A stretch of DNA of 64,000 bases from Serratia plymuthica NBRC 102599 (lineage in GTDB: Bacteria; Pseudomonadota; Gammaproteobacteria; Enterobacterales; Enterobacteriaceae), in contig NZ_BCTU01000010.1 in assembly GCF_001590925.1 (NCBI RefSeq), positions 62,001 to 126,000 of the forward strand, written 5' to 3'. The notes below the pieces were generated by a model that was not told the DNA's origin, made no database searches, and saw nothing but the letters and a program-made list of their open reading frames with translations. Both the position numbers and the translations under genes were made by a program. Position 1 is the first letter of the stretch, and each line of letters starts with the position of its first letter. Shown here in pieces: positions 30,792-43,436 of the stretch.

Positions 30792-32993
30792 TTATTCGTC
30801 TTTCAGCCCGCGGTTAATCAGCATCGGTTCGATGCTGGGCTCTTTGCCGCGCCAGTCGACATACAGTTTTTCCAGATCCTGGCTATTGCCGCGCGACAGC
30901 ACCATGTCGCGGAAGCGTTGGCCGTTCTCCGCCGTCAGGCCGCCGTGCTCGGTGAACCACTGGAAGGCGTCATCCGCCAGCATTTCGGTCCACAGATAGG
31001 CGTAGTAACCGGCGGCATACCCGTTGCCCCAGATATGCTTGAAATAGCTGGAGCGATAACGCGGCGGCACGTAGCTGAGATCGATTTTATCCTTCAGCAG
31101 CGATTCGGCTTCGAACTTGTCCACGTCCTGCTGCGGCTGATCCGCGCTCAGCATGTGCCAGTGCATGTCCAGCAGCGCGGCGGACAGCAGCTCGGTCATG
31201 TCATACCCTTTGTTGAATTTGTCGGCTTTTTTGATTTTGTCGACCAGTTCCTGCGGCATGGCTTCGCCGGTTTTGTAGTGTTTGGCGAAGTGCGCAAAGA
31301 CTTTGGGATCTCTGGCCCAGTGTTCGTTGAACTGTGAGGGGAACTCGACAAAATCGCGCGCCGTATTGGTGCCGGACAGGCTCGGATACTCCTGATCGGC
31401 AAACATGCCGTGCAGCGCATGGCCAAACTCGTGGAACAGGGTGATCACGTCGTCGTACGACAGCAGCGCAGGCTGACCCGGCGCCGGTTTGGTGAAGTTG
31501 GCGACGTTGTAGATTACCGGTTTGGTGCCCTTCAGCTTCGACTGTTCAACGAAGTTGCTCATCCAGGCGCCGCCGCCCTTGTTGTCGCGCTTAAAGAAGT
31601 CGGTATAGAACAGGGCCAGCGATTTGCCGTCTTTATCGAAGACTTCATACACGCGCACGTCCGGCTGGTAGACCGGGATGTCCTTGCGCTCTTTAAAGCT
31701 GATGCCATACAGCAGGTTGGCGGCATAGAACACGCCGTTGTTCAGCACGTTATCCAGTTCGAAGTAAGGTTTGATCTGCGATTCATCCAGATCGTATTTC
31801 GCCTTGCGCACCTGCTCGGCGTAGAACTGCCAGTCCCAGGCTGCAACCTTGAAATCGCCTTTTTGCTGATCGGAAGCCGCCTGAATGTCTTTGGCTTCAC
31901 GTTCGGCACGCGCGGTGGCCGCCGGAACAATATTGCGCATAAAGCTCAGCGCCGCATCCGGAGTTTTGGCCATCTGGTTTTGCAGTTTCCAGGCGGCATA
32001 GTTCGGGAAGCCCAGCAATTTGGCCTGTTCGGCGCGCACCTTGGCCAGGCGGGCGATCGTCTGGCGAGTGTCGTTGCCGTCGCCCTTTTCCGCCCGGTTC
32101 CACGAAGCGTCAAACAATGCCTTGCGGGTATCCCTGTCTTTCAGGCTCTGCAACTCCGGCTGCTGAGTGGTATTTTGCAACACCAGCAACCACTGTTTGT
32201 CCAGCTTGCGCTCGCCGGCAGCCTGAGCCGCCGCTGCCAGTTCGCTTTCCGACAGGCCGTCCAGTTTGCCTTTATCGGCTATCGCCAGCGCCCCGTCTTT
32301 GGTCGCTGCCAGCAACTTGTTGGAGAACTGGGTGCTCAGCGTCGCCGCTTCCTGATTCAGCGCTTTCAGCCTGGTTTTATCGGCGTCGGACAGGTTGGCC
32401 CCCGCCAGCTCGAAGTTCTTGTACGTCACTTCCACCAGACGACGCGATTCCGCGTCCAGCTTCAGCGCATCGCGCTGCTGATAAATCGCCTTGATGCGCG
32501 CGAACAGCTTGCTGTTAAGCATGATGGCGTCTTCGAGCGCCGCCAGTTTCGGCGAGCTTTCCTCATCCAGCTTTTGCAGCGCGTCGCTGGTGTTGGCCGA
32601 GGTCATGGCGCCAAACACGTTCATCACCCGCGTCAACAGCGCACCGGCCTGCTCCAGCGCCACAAAGGTATTTTTAAAATCGGGCTTGGCCGGGTTATTG
32701 GCGATCTTCTCCACCTCTTCCAGCTTTTGCTTGATGCCGGCGTCGATAGCCGGGGCGTAGTCGCTTTCTTTGATCAGATTGAACGGCGGCGCCTGGAACG
32801 GCAGACGGCTCTGATAGAAGAACGGGTTTTCGTTCTTTTTGTTCTCGTGCTGGTTGGCTTCTCCGGTCACGTTAGCCTCCTTCGCCTGGCCGCTTGGCAA
32901 CGCGCTATGGCTCGCGTGCGGGTTGGTTTCTTCTGCCTGTGCCTGCGCGCTCAGCGCCATGCCGATCGCCAGCACCAATGTAGATAAACGCAT
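30792..32993 (-). CDS. dcp: Periplasmic M3-family peptidyl-dipeptidase (Dcp-like)
   Basis: A zinc metallopeptidase (733 residues) of the M3 family that removes C-terminal dipeptides. A signal peptide (LSTLVLAIGMALSAQAQA) is followed by a His/Gln/Lys-rich low-complexity linker (about residues 20-55) absent from E. coli Dcp, then the helical M3 fold. The zinc site LFHEFGHALH and the downstream glutamate region (FVEFPSQFNEHW) are intact, as is the substrate-binding tyrosine block (HIWGNGYAAGYYAY). I use ATG 32993; a TTG one codon earlier is closer to the GGAGGAG site. It is transcribed alone, convergent with the nic operon. Confidence 0.9.
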   Translation of the reverse strand: MRLSTLVLAIGMALSAQAQAEETNPHASHSALPSGQAKEANVTGEANQHENKKNENPFFYQSRLPFQAPPFNLIKESDYAPAIDAGIKQKLEEVEKIANNPAKPDFKNTFVALEQAGALLTRVMNVFGAMTSANTSDALQKLDEESSPKLAALEDAIMLNSKLFARIKAIYQQRDALKLDAESRRLVEVTYKNFELAGANLSDADKTRLKALNQEAATLSTQFSNKLLAATKDGALAIADKGKLDGLSESELAAAAQAAGERKLDKQWLLVLQNTTQQPELQSLKDRDTRKALFDASWNRAEKGDGNDTRQTIARLAKVRAEQAKLLGFPNYAAWKLQNQMAKTPDAALSFMRNIVPAATARAEREAKDIQAASDQQKGDFKVAAWDWQFYAEQVRKAKYDLDESQIKPYFELDNVLNNGVFYAANLLYGISFKERKDIPVYQPDVRVYEVFDKDGKSLALFYTDFFKRDNKGGGAWMSNFVEQSKLKGTKPVIYNVANFTKPAPGQPALLSYDDVITLFHEFGHALHGMFADQEYPSLSGTNTARDFVEFPSQFNEHWARDPKVFAHFAKHYKTGEAMPQELVDKIKKADKFNKGYDMTELLSAALLDMHWHMLSADQPQQDVDKFEAESLLKDKIDLSYVPPRYRSSYFKHIWGNGYAAGYYAYLWTEMLADDAFQWFTEHGGLTAENGQRFRDMVLSRGNSQDLEKLYVDWRGKEPSIEPMLINRGLKDE

Positions 32994-33231
32994 CAAATCG
33001 AAACTCCTCCATGTTCACAGAATAAAGTGCACAGGGACCCCGGTCCCCAGACCACATTCTAGCTTAGGCGCAGTTGGCAGTTTGAGCAAAAACAAGTGAT
33101 TAGAATGGGGTGTCCCGTTACAGGACACCGCGTTGCTGAATGCAGTCTGGACTCTATCTGAAGGATTCAATCAAACAGGTAACCACTCTGAAAGGGTTAT
33201 TCGATTGCTGTGCCTGCCTTTCCTCTCAACA

Positions 33232-33615
33232 TTATCGTTTTTTTGAAATCACACCGTTCATGTATTGATTCAAATCGCGCAGATCCTGAAGCCGCCAAGT
33301 GAACGGCGGCAGCTTTACCCCATTCTCTCGCAAAGTTTTGGGAATCAAGTCCCCATTTGGACGAAGTATTATCGATGAGACAATAACGCCCGGATAATCA
33401 TTGAGGCGTGCTTTGAAAGCGGGGGTTGTCAGATCAGGTGTAGGCGGATTGCTTTTATCAGCCAATGGCCCCGTGCCTTTGAGATCGGTTCCGTGGCACA
33501 TAGTACATCTCTGTGAATAGATGTTTTTCCCATTGGCATTATCCGCGAAGGAGAATGAGGCTTGCATTAACGATAAAGCGCCTAGCGAAGCGATGAACAA
33601 CACTTTCATTTCCAT
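33232..33615 (-). CDS. Small periplasmic cytochrome c
   Basis: A 127-residue single-heme cytochrome. A signal peptide ends near SFSFA, the heme site is CTMCH, and the axial methionine could be in the C-terminal LNQYMNG. It belongs to the class I cytochrome c family that often serves dehydrogenases as an electron carrier, but no enzyme gene is adjacent. AAGGTC lies before the ATG at 33615. The gene is at the boundary where base composition becomes more AT-rich. A 7-bp hairpin (33109-33115 with 33123-33129) lies downstream. Confidence 0.85.
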   Translation of the reverse strand: MEMKVLFIASLGALSLMQASFSFADNANGKNIYSQRCTMCHGTDLKGTGPLADKSNPPTPDLTTPAFKARLNDYPGVIVSSIILRPNGDLIPKTLRENGVKLPPFTWRLQDLRDLNQYMNGVISKKR

Positions 33616-33942
33616 GTGACCTTGTTATGTGAATCAAACCTGAACCGAGCGTAAAACCCGGCGGCGCCACTGCAACACTCAATTATCACGATAACATTTG
33701 AAGCGAGATTGTTCATTAGCAACGTACTCGCGCCCACGAGAAGCTAACTGGCTTGCCGGCATTGCCCCACAAGCCCTCAAACCCCGGTCTTCGTTTTCGT
33801 GCAACGGCCAGGCGTCTGAGGATCAACGTGGTTTATCGCAGCCGGGTGACGGCAAAGCCTCAACGGGTAATCTTGCTTTTAAAAAAGCCTATAGCTCAGA
33901 GTGGTAGCTCCTGCTTTCTCTTTGCCAGCCCTATTTCGCGCC
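33616..33942. other. Non-coding interval downstream of the sucrose isomerase gene
   Basis: No supported gene. A 69-codon plus-strand frame at 33698-33907 resembles nothing known. A stretch at 33887-33912 looks like the 5' part of a tRNA (TATAGCTCAGAGTGGTAGC), but it has no matching acceptor or T arm. It ends at the isomerase terminator. Confidence 0.4.
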
Positions 33943-33970
33943 AAAAAAACCGGCATAAGGTGCCGGTTTT
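33943..33970 (-). terminator. Intrinsic terminator of the sucrose isomerase gene
   Basis: On the minus strand ACCGGCA and TGCCGGT form a 7-bp stem around a 5-base loop and are followed by seven T residues. It lies about 45 bp past the stop of the isomerase gene. Confidence 0.8.
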
Positions 33971-34014
33971 AATGGTTTCACTATATTTACATTATTTTGA
34001 CGTGACTATGAGAT

Positions 34015-35817
34015 TTATTGATTTAGTTTATAAACCCCTGACTGCCATGGTTTTAGTTCGAGTAATGAATCATTCTTTTTCACCACATTTTTGCTGTTGC
34101 TTTCTATAAGCACTTTATCAATGGATAAATTATCCGGTAATTTATATCTCATCATTTGCTCCTTGAAGTTAACAACAACAAGATATTTTTCCGCCCCCAG
34201 GCTGCGTGTATAGGCGTAGACCGAATCATTTGCCGGATCCAAATCGGTGTATGTGCCATAGGTCAGTGCCGGGATGTCATGCCTTATCTTGATCAACTGA
34301 CGATAATAATTAAATACCGAGTCGGGCTGTGCGACTTGACTTACCGCATTGATTTCCTGGTAGTTTGGGTTGACCTTGAACCAGGGTTTTCCGCTCGTGA
34401 ATCCTGCATTTTTGCTCCCGTCCCATTGGAACGGAGTCCGGCTGTTATCCCTGCTCGTCAGGCGTACATTTTGCAAGAACTCTTCGGCTTTCACCTTTCC
34501 TGTCTCAACGTAGTCATGCCAAAAACCTTTCACCTCAATATCATCGAATTCATCAATAGCTTTGAAGGGGTAATTGGTCATGCCCAACTCTGAACCTTGA
34601 TAAATAAAAGGTGTTGCTCGTTGAGTCAGCGTCAAGGTTGCAAGCGCTTTAGCCGATGGCTCACGCCATTGTGGGCGATCGTCGCCAAAGTGCGAGACGG
34701 CGCGCGGATTGTCGTGGTTATCCAAGAAGAAGGCATTCCAACCATATTCTCCTGCAGTACGGTCAACGTTATCGATGACCTGCCGGAATTGCGACAATTT
34801 CCACTCTTTTCGACGCCATCTTTGATCAGAGTCTCGATCGAGTCTGATTAAGTCAAAGGTAAATGCGATGTTCAGCTCATCGCGACGGCGATCGAAGAAC
34901 TTTATCGATTGATCCAAAGGTACGCCAAAGATTTCACCGGCAGTCGCAATGTCGTAATGAGACAAAACCTCTTTATTCATTTCATTGACGTAACGATGAA
35001 TATTAGGGCCCTTGGTATACTCCGCTGCAAAATTCTTCAGCTGTTGTTGGGTGAGATTTGGGAAATCCGGAATTTTTGAGTAGGTCGCTACCGTATCGAA
35101 ACGTAAACCAGATACGCCTTTATCTAACCAGAAACGTAACATTGCATAAAGATCTTGACGGACTTTGGGGTTATCCCAGTTTAGGTCAGGCTGTTGTTTA
35201 GCAAAATAGTGCAGGTAGTATTGATTGGTCTTTTCATCTTTTTGCCACGCCGAGCCACCAAAGAATGAAGGATAGTTATTAGGTGCCTGCCCTTCTTTAG
35301 CATCTTTCCAGAAGTAATAGCCGCGATAAGGATTATCCTTACTGCTTTTACTTTTAACAAACCATTCGTTTTGATCGCTTGTGTGGTTGATGACCACATC
35401 AATCATCAACCGCATATTCCGTTTTTTCATTTCAGAAATCAGGCGGTCAAAATCCTCCATCGTGCCATATTCTTTCATGATTTTTCGATAATCGCGGATA
35501 TCGTAACCATTATCCGTGTTCGGGGAATCATAATGTGGGTTGATCCAAATGGCATCAATCCCCAAGGCTTTTAGATAATCTAATTTTTCTATGATGCCGT
35601 TAATATCCCCGATACCGTCTCCGTTGGTGTCTTTAAAAGAACGCGGATACACCTGATAAAAAACAGCCTCCTTCCACCATTTAGGAATGGTTTTCGACTG
35701 TTCGATACTCTTTTCTTGAAGCAAGGGTTGTTGCGTACCTAAGGCTTGCTGGCATGAGACGGTTAATGATGTGGTTAGAAAAATCGCTAGTGCAGTTTTC
35801 AATCCTTGACGGGGCAT
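34015..35817 (-). CDS. palI: Sucrose isomerase (isomaltulose/trehalulose synthase, GH13)
   Basis: Converts sucrose to isomaltulose and trehalulose. The 600-residue protein has a signal peptide (LKTALAIFLTTSLTVS) for the periplasm and a GH13 barrel. Catalytic residues are Asp241 (GLRFD), Glu295 (ATAGE) and Asp369 (LDNHD). The product-specificity motif RLDRD sits at 325-329, the same numbers as in Erwinia rhapontici isomerase, which separates it from ordinary oligo-1,6-glucosidases. Long stretches match that enzyme as I recall it (DDRPQWRE; PFIYQGSELGMTNYPF). Names in use include palI, smuA and sim. The gene is AT-richer than its neighbours, and the agl genes next to it can use its products. 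Confidence 0.95.
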   Translation of the reverse strand: MPRQGLKTALAIFLTTSLTVSCQQALGTQQPLLQEKSIEQSKTIPKWWKEAVFYQVYPRSFKDTNGDGIGDINGIIEKLDYLKALGIDAIWINPHYDSPNTDNGYDIRDYRKIMKEYGTMEDFDRLISEMKKRNMRLMIDVVINHTSDQNEWFVKSKSSKDNPYRGYYFWKDAKEGQAPNNYPSFFGGSAWQKDEKTNQYYLHYFAKQQPDLNWDNPKVRQDLYAMLRFWLDKGVSGLRFDTVATYSKIPDFPNLTQQQLKNFAAEYTKGPNIHRYVNEMNKEVLSHYDIATAGEIFGVPLDQSIKFFDRRRDELNIAFTFDLIRLDRDSDQRWRRKEWKLSQFRQVIDNVDRTAGEYGWNAFFLDNHDNPRAVSHFGDDRPQWREPSAKALATLTLTQRATPFIYQGSELGMTNYPFKAIDEFDDIEVKGFWHDYVETGKVKAEEFLQNVRLTSRDNSRTPFQWDGSKNAGFTSGKPWFKVNPNYQEINAVSQVAQPDSVFNYYRQLIKIRHDIPALTYGTYTDLDPANDSVYAYTRSLGAEKYLVVVNFKEQMMRYKLPDNLSIDKVLIESNSKNVVKKNDSLLELKPWQSGVYKLNQ

Positions 35818-36211
35818 TACAATACTCTCCTGTTTCTTATTCGAAAAATAAACCTAATTCAATGTTTCCCCTGACATTTAAATATTTAATCGTTAATTTA
35901 TTAATTTAATACTGATTAATTTTCAGTATCTAATAGAAGCTTCGCAATTATGTTCCCGAACAATGGCTGGGTAAAGTAAATATAAGGCATTGACATTTTT
36001 TAAGTGACATTCGTTTTAAATCAGCTGTTTTTTAGCATACTTTGCTAAACCGTGTTAGCAAGAGGGCTGCGAACGCTCTAAACCACTATTAATTTGCGAT
36101 AACAAAAAACATTTTCATGTTATCTTGCGGGAAATTCCGTTGCTCAACGTGATGATTAGATTGGGAATTATTGCAATTGCCATATAGTAGAAATGTGGCC
36201 CCCTTCGACCG
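35818..36211. promoter_or_regulatory. AT-rich control region of the sucrose isomerase gene with nested inverted repeats
   Basis: No gene is seen. TTTAGCA (36031-36037) and TGCTAAA (36043-36049) form an inverted repeat, and the second arm pairs again with TTAGCA (36055-36060), giving two overlapping palindromes like a regulator site. A further repeat GATAAC/GTTATC lies at 36098-36103 and 36119-36124, close behind the GntR gene's stop. The isomerase promoter must be in this interval. Confidence 0.45.
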
Positions 36212-36916
36212 CTATTTATTCCTCTTCAAATGGTAGTCCACGTGGTATTCATTGGCATTTCTGAATATCACCGAATAGTTGATGTAATCGCCGGTATCAC
36301 TGTAAGAAAGCGATGTCAGCCGCAGCAGCGGCGTGCCTTCGGCAACGTGCAGTAGAGCGCCGATCGTGCTGTCTGCCAAGATCGGGCTGAAGCTTTCGTA
36401 ATTCCCTGCGATATTGATATGGCATTCATCTTCTATATACGAAAACTTTGAACCCTCCAGATGTGCGACTGAGAGGTTGCCAAATAACCTGCCCGGCATG
36501 TAACTGTCTTCCAGCACCACAGGCTTCCCTTCCACAAACCTTACGCGACGCGAATAGTAAATGCGTTCATCGGCCTTGATTCGCAACTGGCTGGCGATGG
36601 CTGGGGGGGCTCCCATCATTCGAAACTCCAGCACCTCGCTCACCGTGGGCCGGCCCAGTTCTTTCATCAGTTCCGAAAAACCCATCAGCCCGCGGGTTTC
36701 ATGCTGGAGATCTTTCTGCGCGACGAAGGTTCCGCTGCCGTGACAGCGACGAACCAGTCCCCATTCAATCAGTAAATTTACCGCTTTGCGTAGTGTCATC
36801 CTCGATACAGAAAATTCGGCAGCCAGACGTTTTTCACTGGGTAAAGCATCGCCGATAGCAAAATCAGCAGAATTGATACGTATTCTCAGACGTTCGGCAA
36901 GCGTTTTGTAGATCAC
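36212..36916 (-). CDS. GntR-family (UTRA domain) regulator of the alpha-glucoside cluster
   Basis: A 234-residue HutC/TreR-type repressor: N-terminal winged helix-turn-helix (DALPSEKRLAAEFSVSRMTL, about 1-70) and a C-terminal UTRA ligand domain (RRVRFVEGKPVVLEDSYMPG). Regulators of this type usually sense phosphorylated sugars. It is divergent from the PTS-hydrolase operon and codirectional with the sucrose isomerase downstream, so it may control both. The palindrome TGTATACA (37039-37046) in the divergent interval is a candidate site. Confidence 0.85.
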   Translation of the reverse strand: MIYKTLAERLRIRINSADFAIGDALPSEKRLAAEFSVSRMTLRKAVNLLIEWGLVRRCHGSGTFVAQKDLQHETRGLMGFSELMKELGRPTVSEVLEFRMMGAPPAIASQLRIKADERIYYSRRVRFVEGKPVVLEDSYMPGRLFGNLSVAHLEGSKFSYIEDECHINIAGNYESFSPILADSTIGALLHVAEGTPLLRLTSLSYSDTGDYINYSVIFRNANEYHVDYHLKRNK

Positions 36917-37216
36917 TTGAAGACCTCTTTATCCCTGAATGAATCCTGATAACCGCGCAACAAAAAGAGGTTACCGCACTGTAAAACCTGAAATTTATTT
37001 GGCTATTCCCCTGGCTATTTTTTCCTTGAACACTTTAATGTATACAAATCGCCATAAAAGTAGACCACTTCACCCAGGGAGAAAACATGAATGCGATCAC
37101 AAAATGATTAATCGTTTTGCGACCTTTTTTTTCAAAGTCCTTACTCTTTGAATGGAAAATAAATCGGTTAAAACGAAATAATAAAAATCTGACCCGGAAA
37201 AATATGAGGAGTGTTT
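36917..37216. promoter_or_regulatory. Divergent interval gntR/aglA with palindrome and short leader frame
   Basis: TGTATACA at 37039-37046, inside AATGTATACAAAT, is a palindrome of the type bound by GntR/HutC proteins. A 6-codon frame (ATG AAT GCG ATC ACA AAA TGA, 37087-37107) has a good ribosome site GGGAG before it and is followed by eight T residues (37124-37132). It may be a leader peptide or chance. No other gene is supported here. Confidence 0.45.
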
Positions 37217-40197
<2,981 letters not shown>

Positions 40198-40273
40198 TTT
40201 GACGATTATTATCTGTGGCGGCGCAACCTTCGGGGGGCGCCCACACAATGTTCGAAAACAACCCGCCGCGGTT

Positions 40274-41050
40274 TTAGCCCTGTCCCCCCCTCCCGTAACA
40301 AGCAATAATCTCCCCGGCCACCGCTACCGCGATCTCCGCAGGCAGTTTGCCTTTGACGTCGGGCAAACCCAGCGGGCAGCGCATGGTGGCCACCGCCTGT
40401 TCGCTGATGCCACGCTGGCCAAGCTTGTATTCGAAGCGTTTACGCTTGGTCAATGAACCAATCAGGCCAAAGTAACCGGCATCGCCACGGCGTAAAATAC
40501 GCTCCGCCAGCGCCAGATCCAGCGCGTGATCGTGGGTCATCACGATGAAATAACTGCCCGGCGGCATGGCATCGACGATCTCCAGCGGCTCATCGCAAAT
40601 CTCTTGCTGCACGCCCGGCGGCATCGCCGCAGGGAACTCCGCCGCACGCCCATCTACCCAACGCACCCGGCACGGCAAGGTGGCGAGAATGTTCACCAGC
40701 GCACGGCCCACATGCCCGGCGCCAAACAGCGCGATTTGCGGGCGCGGCGGGATCAAGGGTTCGAACAGCACGCTGGTGGTTCCGCCGCAGCACTGGCCGA
40801 GCCGCGCCGCCAGCGGGAAACGCTCCAGCCGCAGCGTGGCGTCACCCTGTTGCAACATTTCACGCGCAATCGCCAGCGCCTGGAACTCCAGGTGACCGCC
40901 GCCGATGGTATTGACCGCCCGTTCGGCGGTCACCAGCATTTTGGTGCCGCGGTTACGCGGCGTGGAACCCCGTTCGTCCACCAACGTCACCAACACGCAG
41001 GGCTCGCCACGCCTGCGTGCTTCCGCCAGCGCCTCAATCCAGTCGTCCAT
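40274..41050 (-). CDS. xdhC: Xanthine dehydrogenase accessory protein XdhC
   Basis: A 258-residue chaperone that binds molybdenum cofactor, helps its sulfuration and inserts it into XdhB. It has the two-part XdhC/CoxI layout: N-terminal block with VTLVDERGSTPRNRGTKMLV and GGGHLE, and a C-terminal Rossmann part (IALFGAGHVGRALV, then DDRAAEF-like DGRAAEF). It is last in guaD-xdhABC and overlaps xdhB by 17 bp. It could also serve the other Mo hydroxylases of this window, which have no visible maturation gene of their own. Confidence 0.92.
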   Translation of the reverse strand: MDDWIEALAEARRRGEPCVLVTLVDERGSTPRNRGTKMLVTAERAVNTIGGGHLEFQALAIAREMLQQGDATLRLERFPLAARLGQCCGGTTSVLFEPLIPPRPQIALFGAGHVGRALVNILATLPCRVRWVDGRAAEFPAAMPPGVQQEICDEPLEIVDAMPPGSYFIVMTHDHALDLALAERILRRGDAGYFGLIGSLTKRKRFEYKLGQRGISEQAVATMRCPLGLPDVKGKLPAEIAVAVAGEIIACYGRGGQG

Positions 41051-43436
41051 CGCCGTTCTCCCGCATCAATTCAGTGACAACGTCACTTGACAGCATCTGT
41101 TGCACGCCCCACAGCACCCGTTCCGGCGTGGCCGGCGCGTCAATATTGGGCTGCAGGCGGTAATCCGCCAGGCTGGCGACCGCGTCCTTGATCGCACACC
41201 ACACCGAGATCCCCAGCATAAACGGCGGCTCGCCCACCGCTTTGGAATGAAACACCGTATCTTCCGGGTTTTTGCGGTTCTCCAGCAGCGTAACGCGCAG
41301 ATCGGCGGGCACATCGCCAATCGCAGGAATTTTGTAGCTGGCCGGGCCGTTGGTCAGCAGCCTGCCCTGTTCATCCCACACCAGTTCTTCACTGGTCAGC
41401 CAGCCCATGCCCTGCACAAAGCCGCCCTCAACCTGACCGATGTCGATAGCCGGGTTCAGCGAGTCGCCCACGTCGTGCAGAATATCGGCGCGCAGCAGTT
41501 TGTATTCGCCGGTCAGGGTGTCGATCAACACCTCCGCGCAGGCCGCGCCGTAGGCAAAGTAATAGAACGGGTGACCGCTGGCCTTGTCGCGATCGTAGAA
41601 AATCTTCGGCGTGCGGTAGTAACCGGTACTGGCGAGCGAAACCTGATTGAAATACGCCTGCTCGACCACCTGCTCGAAGCTGAAATAACGCTCGCCCACC
41701 CTGACCTGGCCGTTGCTGAAGGCAATTTGATCGGCGCTGACCTGGTGCTGTTTGGAAAGCATGTCGATCAGCCGCTGTTTAATGATTAGCGCCGCATTTT
41801 CCGCCGCCTTGCCGTTCAAATCGGTGCCGGATGACGCTGCCGTCGGCGAGGTGTTCGGCACCTTGCCGGTATCGGTGGCGGTGATCTGTATGCGTTCAAT
41901 ATCCACCTGGAACACTTCGGCGACAATCTGCGCCACCTTGGTGTTCAGCCCCTGGCCCATCTCGGTGCCGCCGTGGTTGAGCTGAATGCTGCCGTCGGTG
42001 TAAACCAGCACCAGCGCGCCGGCCTGGTTGAGGAAGCTGGCGGTAAAAGAGATGCCGAACTTCACCGGCGTCAGCGCCAGCCCTTTTTTCAGGATCGGGT
42101 TCTCGGCGTTGAAACGACGGACAGCCTCGCGCCGTGCCTGATAATCCGCGCTGCGTTCCAGTTCGGCGGTCATTTCCTGCAGCAGGTTCTGCTCCACCGG
42201 CTGGTGGTAATGGGTGATGTTGCGGTGGTCCTTGCCGTAATAATTGGTCTTGCGCACCGCCAGCGGATCGAGCGCCAGATAGCGCGCAATATGGTCCATG
42301 ATCTGCTCAATCGCCATCATGCCCTGCGGCCCGCCAAAGCCGCGATAGGCGGTATTGGACGCGATATGGGTTTTGCAGCGGTGGCCGGTAATCAATACAT
42401 CTTGCAGAAAATAGGCATTATCGGCGTGGAACATGGCGCGATCGACAATAGAACCGGAGAGATCGAGCGAATAGCCGCAGTTGCCGGCCAGGTCGATCTT
42501 GATTCCGTTCAGTAACCCGCTGTCGTCAAAGCCAACGTCATAGTGGATATAAAACGGGTGACGCTTGCCGGTGATCAGCATGTCGTCATGGCGATTGAGG
42601 CGCATTTTGGTTGGCCGCCCGGTCAGGTGCGCCACCACCGCACACAGGCACGCCGGGCCGGCTGCCTGGGTTTCCTTGCCGCCGAAGCCACCGCCCATGC
42701 GACGCATGTCGAGGGTGATCTTGTGCATCGGCAGATTGAGCACCGAGGCCACCAGTTTCTGGATTTCGGTCGGGTTCTGGGTGGAGGAATACACCAGCAT
42801 GCCTCCGTCCTCGGCGGGCATCACTGACGCAATCTGGGTCTCCAGATAAAAATGCTCCTGGCCGCCGACGTGCAACTCGCCCTGAATGCGGTGCAAAGCC
42901 CGCGCCAGCGCGCCGTCGGCATCGCCGCGCCGATGATGGTGCGCCTCCTGCACCACAAAGCCTTCGCGCAGCGATTGCGTCACGTCCAGCCGCACCGGCA
43001 GCTCCTGATACTCCACCTTCACCGCCTGCGCCGCCCGCCAGGCGATCTCGGGATCTTCTGCCGCCACCACCGCGATCACCTGCCCGACGTACTCCACCGT
43101 CTCCTTCGCCAGCAGCGAATCGCCGTGGGTCAGCGGTGCAATATCCAGTTCCCCCGGCACATCCTGCCAGGTGATCACCCGCACCACGCCGGGGAAGGCG
43201 TAACAGGCCGACAAATCCAGCTTGATGATGCGCGCATGTGCCCGTTCGCTCAGCTTGGCCGCCAGATGCAACTGGTTTGGGTATTCCAGCCGATCGTCAA
43301 TGTATTGGGCCTCACCGCTGACGTGTTTGTCGGCGCTTTCATGTTTGCGGCTACGGCCCACCCCGGTGGTCAATGGCTGGCGGAAACGTTCGGCCAGTTG
43401 TTCCTGCGTCGCTTCAATGCGTTTGTTATTACTCAT
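41034..43436 (-). CDS. xdhB: Xanthine dehydrogenase molybdopterin-binding subunit
   Basis: The catalytic subunit (800 residues) that oxidises hypoxanthine and xanthine to urate. Cofactor and active-site blocks are intact: GGGFGGKETQAAGPA, AYRGFGGPQGM (with the arginine that orients purine), SPTAASSGTDLNG and the C-terminal KAVGEPPFMLG carrying the catalytic glutamate. No Tat signal is present, so it is cytoplasmic, unlike the two other Mo enzymes in the window. It overlaps xdhA by 8 bp and xdhC by 17 bp. Confidence 0.95.
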   Translation of the reverse strand: MSNNKRIEATQEQLAERFRQPLTTGVGRSRKHESADKHVSGEAQYIDDRLEYPNQLHLAAKLSERAHARIIKLDLSACYAFPGVVRVITWQDVPGELDIAPLTHGDSLLAKETVEYVGQVIAVVAAEDPEIAWRAAQAVKVEYQELPVRLDVTQSLREGFVVQEAHHHRRGDADGALARALHRIQGELHVGGQEHFYLETQIASVMPAEDGGMLVYSSTQNPTEIQKLVASVLNLPMHKITLDMRRMGGGFGGKETQAAGPACLCAVVAHLTGRPTKMRLNRHDDMLITGKRHPFYIHYDVGFDDSGLLNGIKIDLAGNCGYSLDLSGSIVDRAMFHADNAYFLQDVLITGHRCKTHIASNTAYRGFGGPQGMMAIEQIMDHIARYLALDPLAVRKTNYYGKDHRNITHYHQPVEQNLLQEMTAELERSADYQARREAVRRFNAENPILKKGLALTPVKFGISFTASFLNQAGALVLVYTDGSIQLNHGGTEMGQGLNTKVAQIVAEVFQVDIERIQITATDTGKVPNTSPTAASSGTDLNGKAAENAALIIKQRLIDMLSKQHQVSADQIAFSNGQVRVGERYFSFEQVVEQAYFNQVSLASTGYYRTPKIFYDRDKASGHPFYYFAYGAACAEVLIDTLTGEYKLLRADILHDVGDSLNPAIDIGQVEGGFVQGMGWLTSEELVWDEQGRLLTNGPASYKIPAIGDVPADLRVTLLENRKNPEDTVFHSKAVGEPPFMLGISVWCAIKDAVASLADYRLQPNIDAPATPERVLWGVQQMLSSDVVTELMRENGDGRLD

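Noticed and set aside
31410-32987. A 525-codon open frame antisense to the M3 peptidase gene
   Set aside because: Long antisense frames are expected opposite GC-rich genes; the sense strand has intact catalytic motifs and this one has no domain.
33887-33912. tRNA-like sequence TATAGCTCAGAGTGGTAGC
   Set aside because: The D-stem does not pair correctly and there is no T arm, anticodon arm or CCA end; at most a chance resemblance or tiny remnant.
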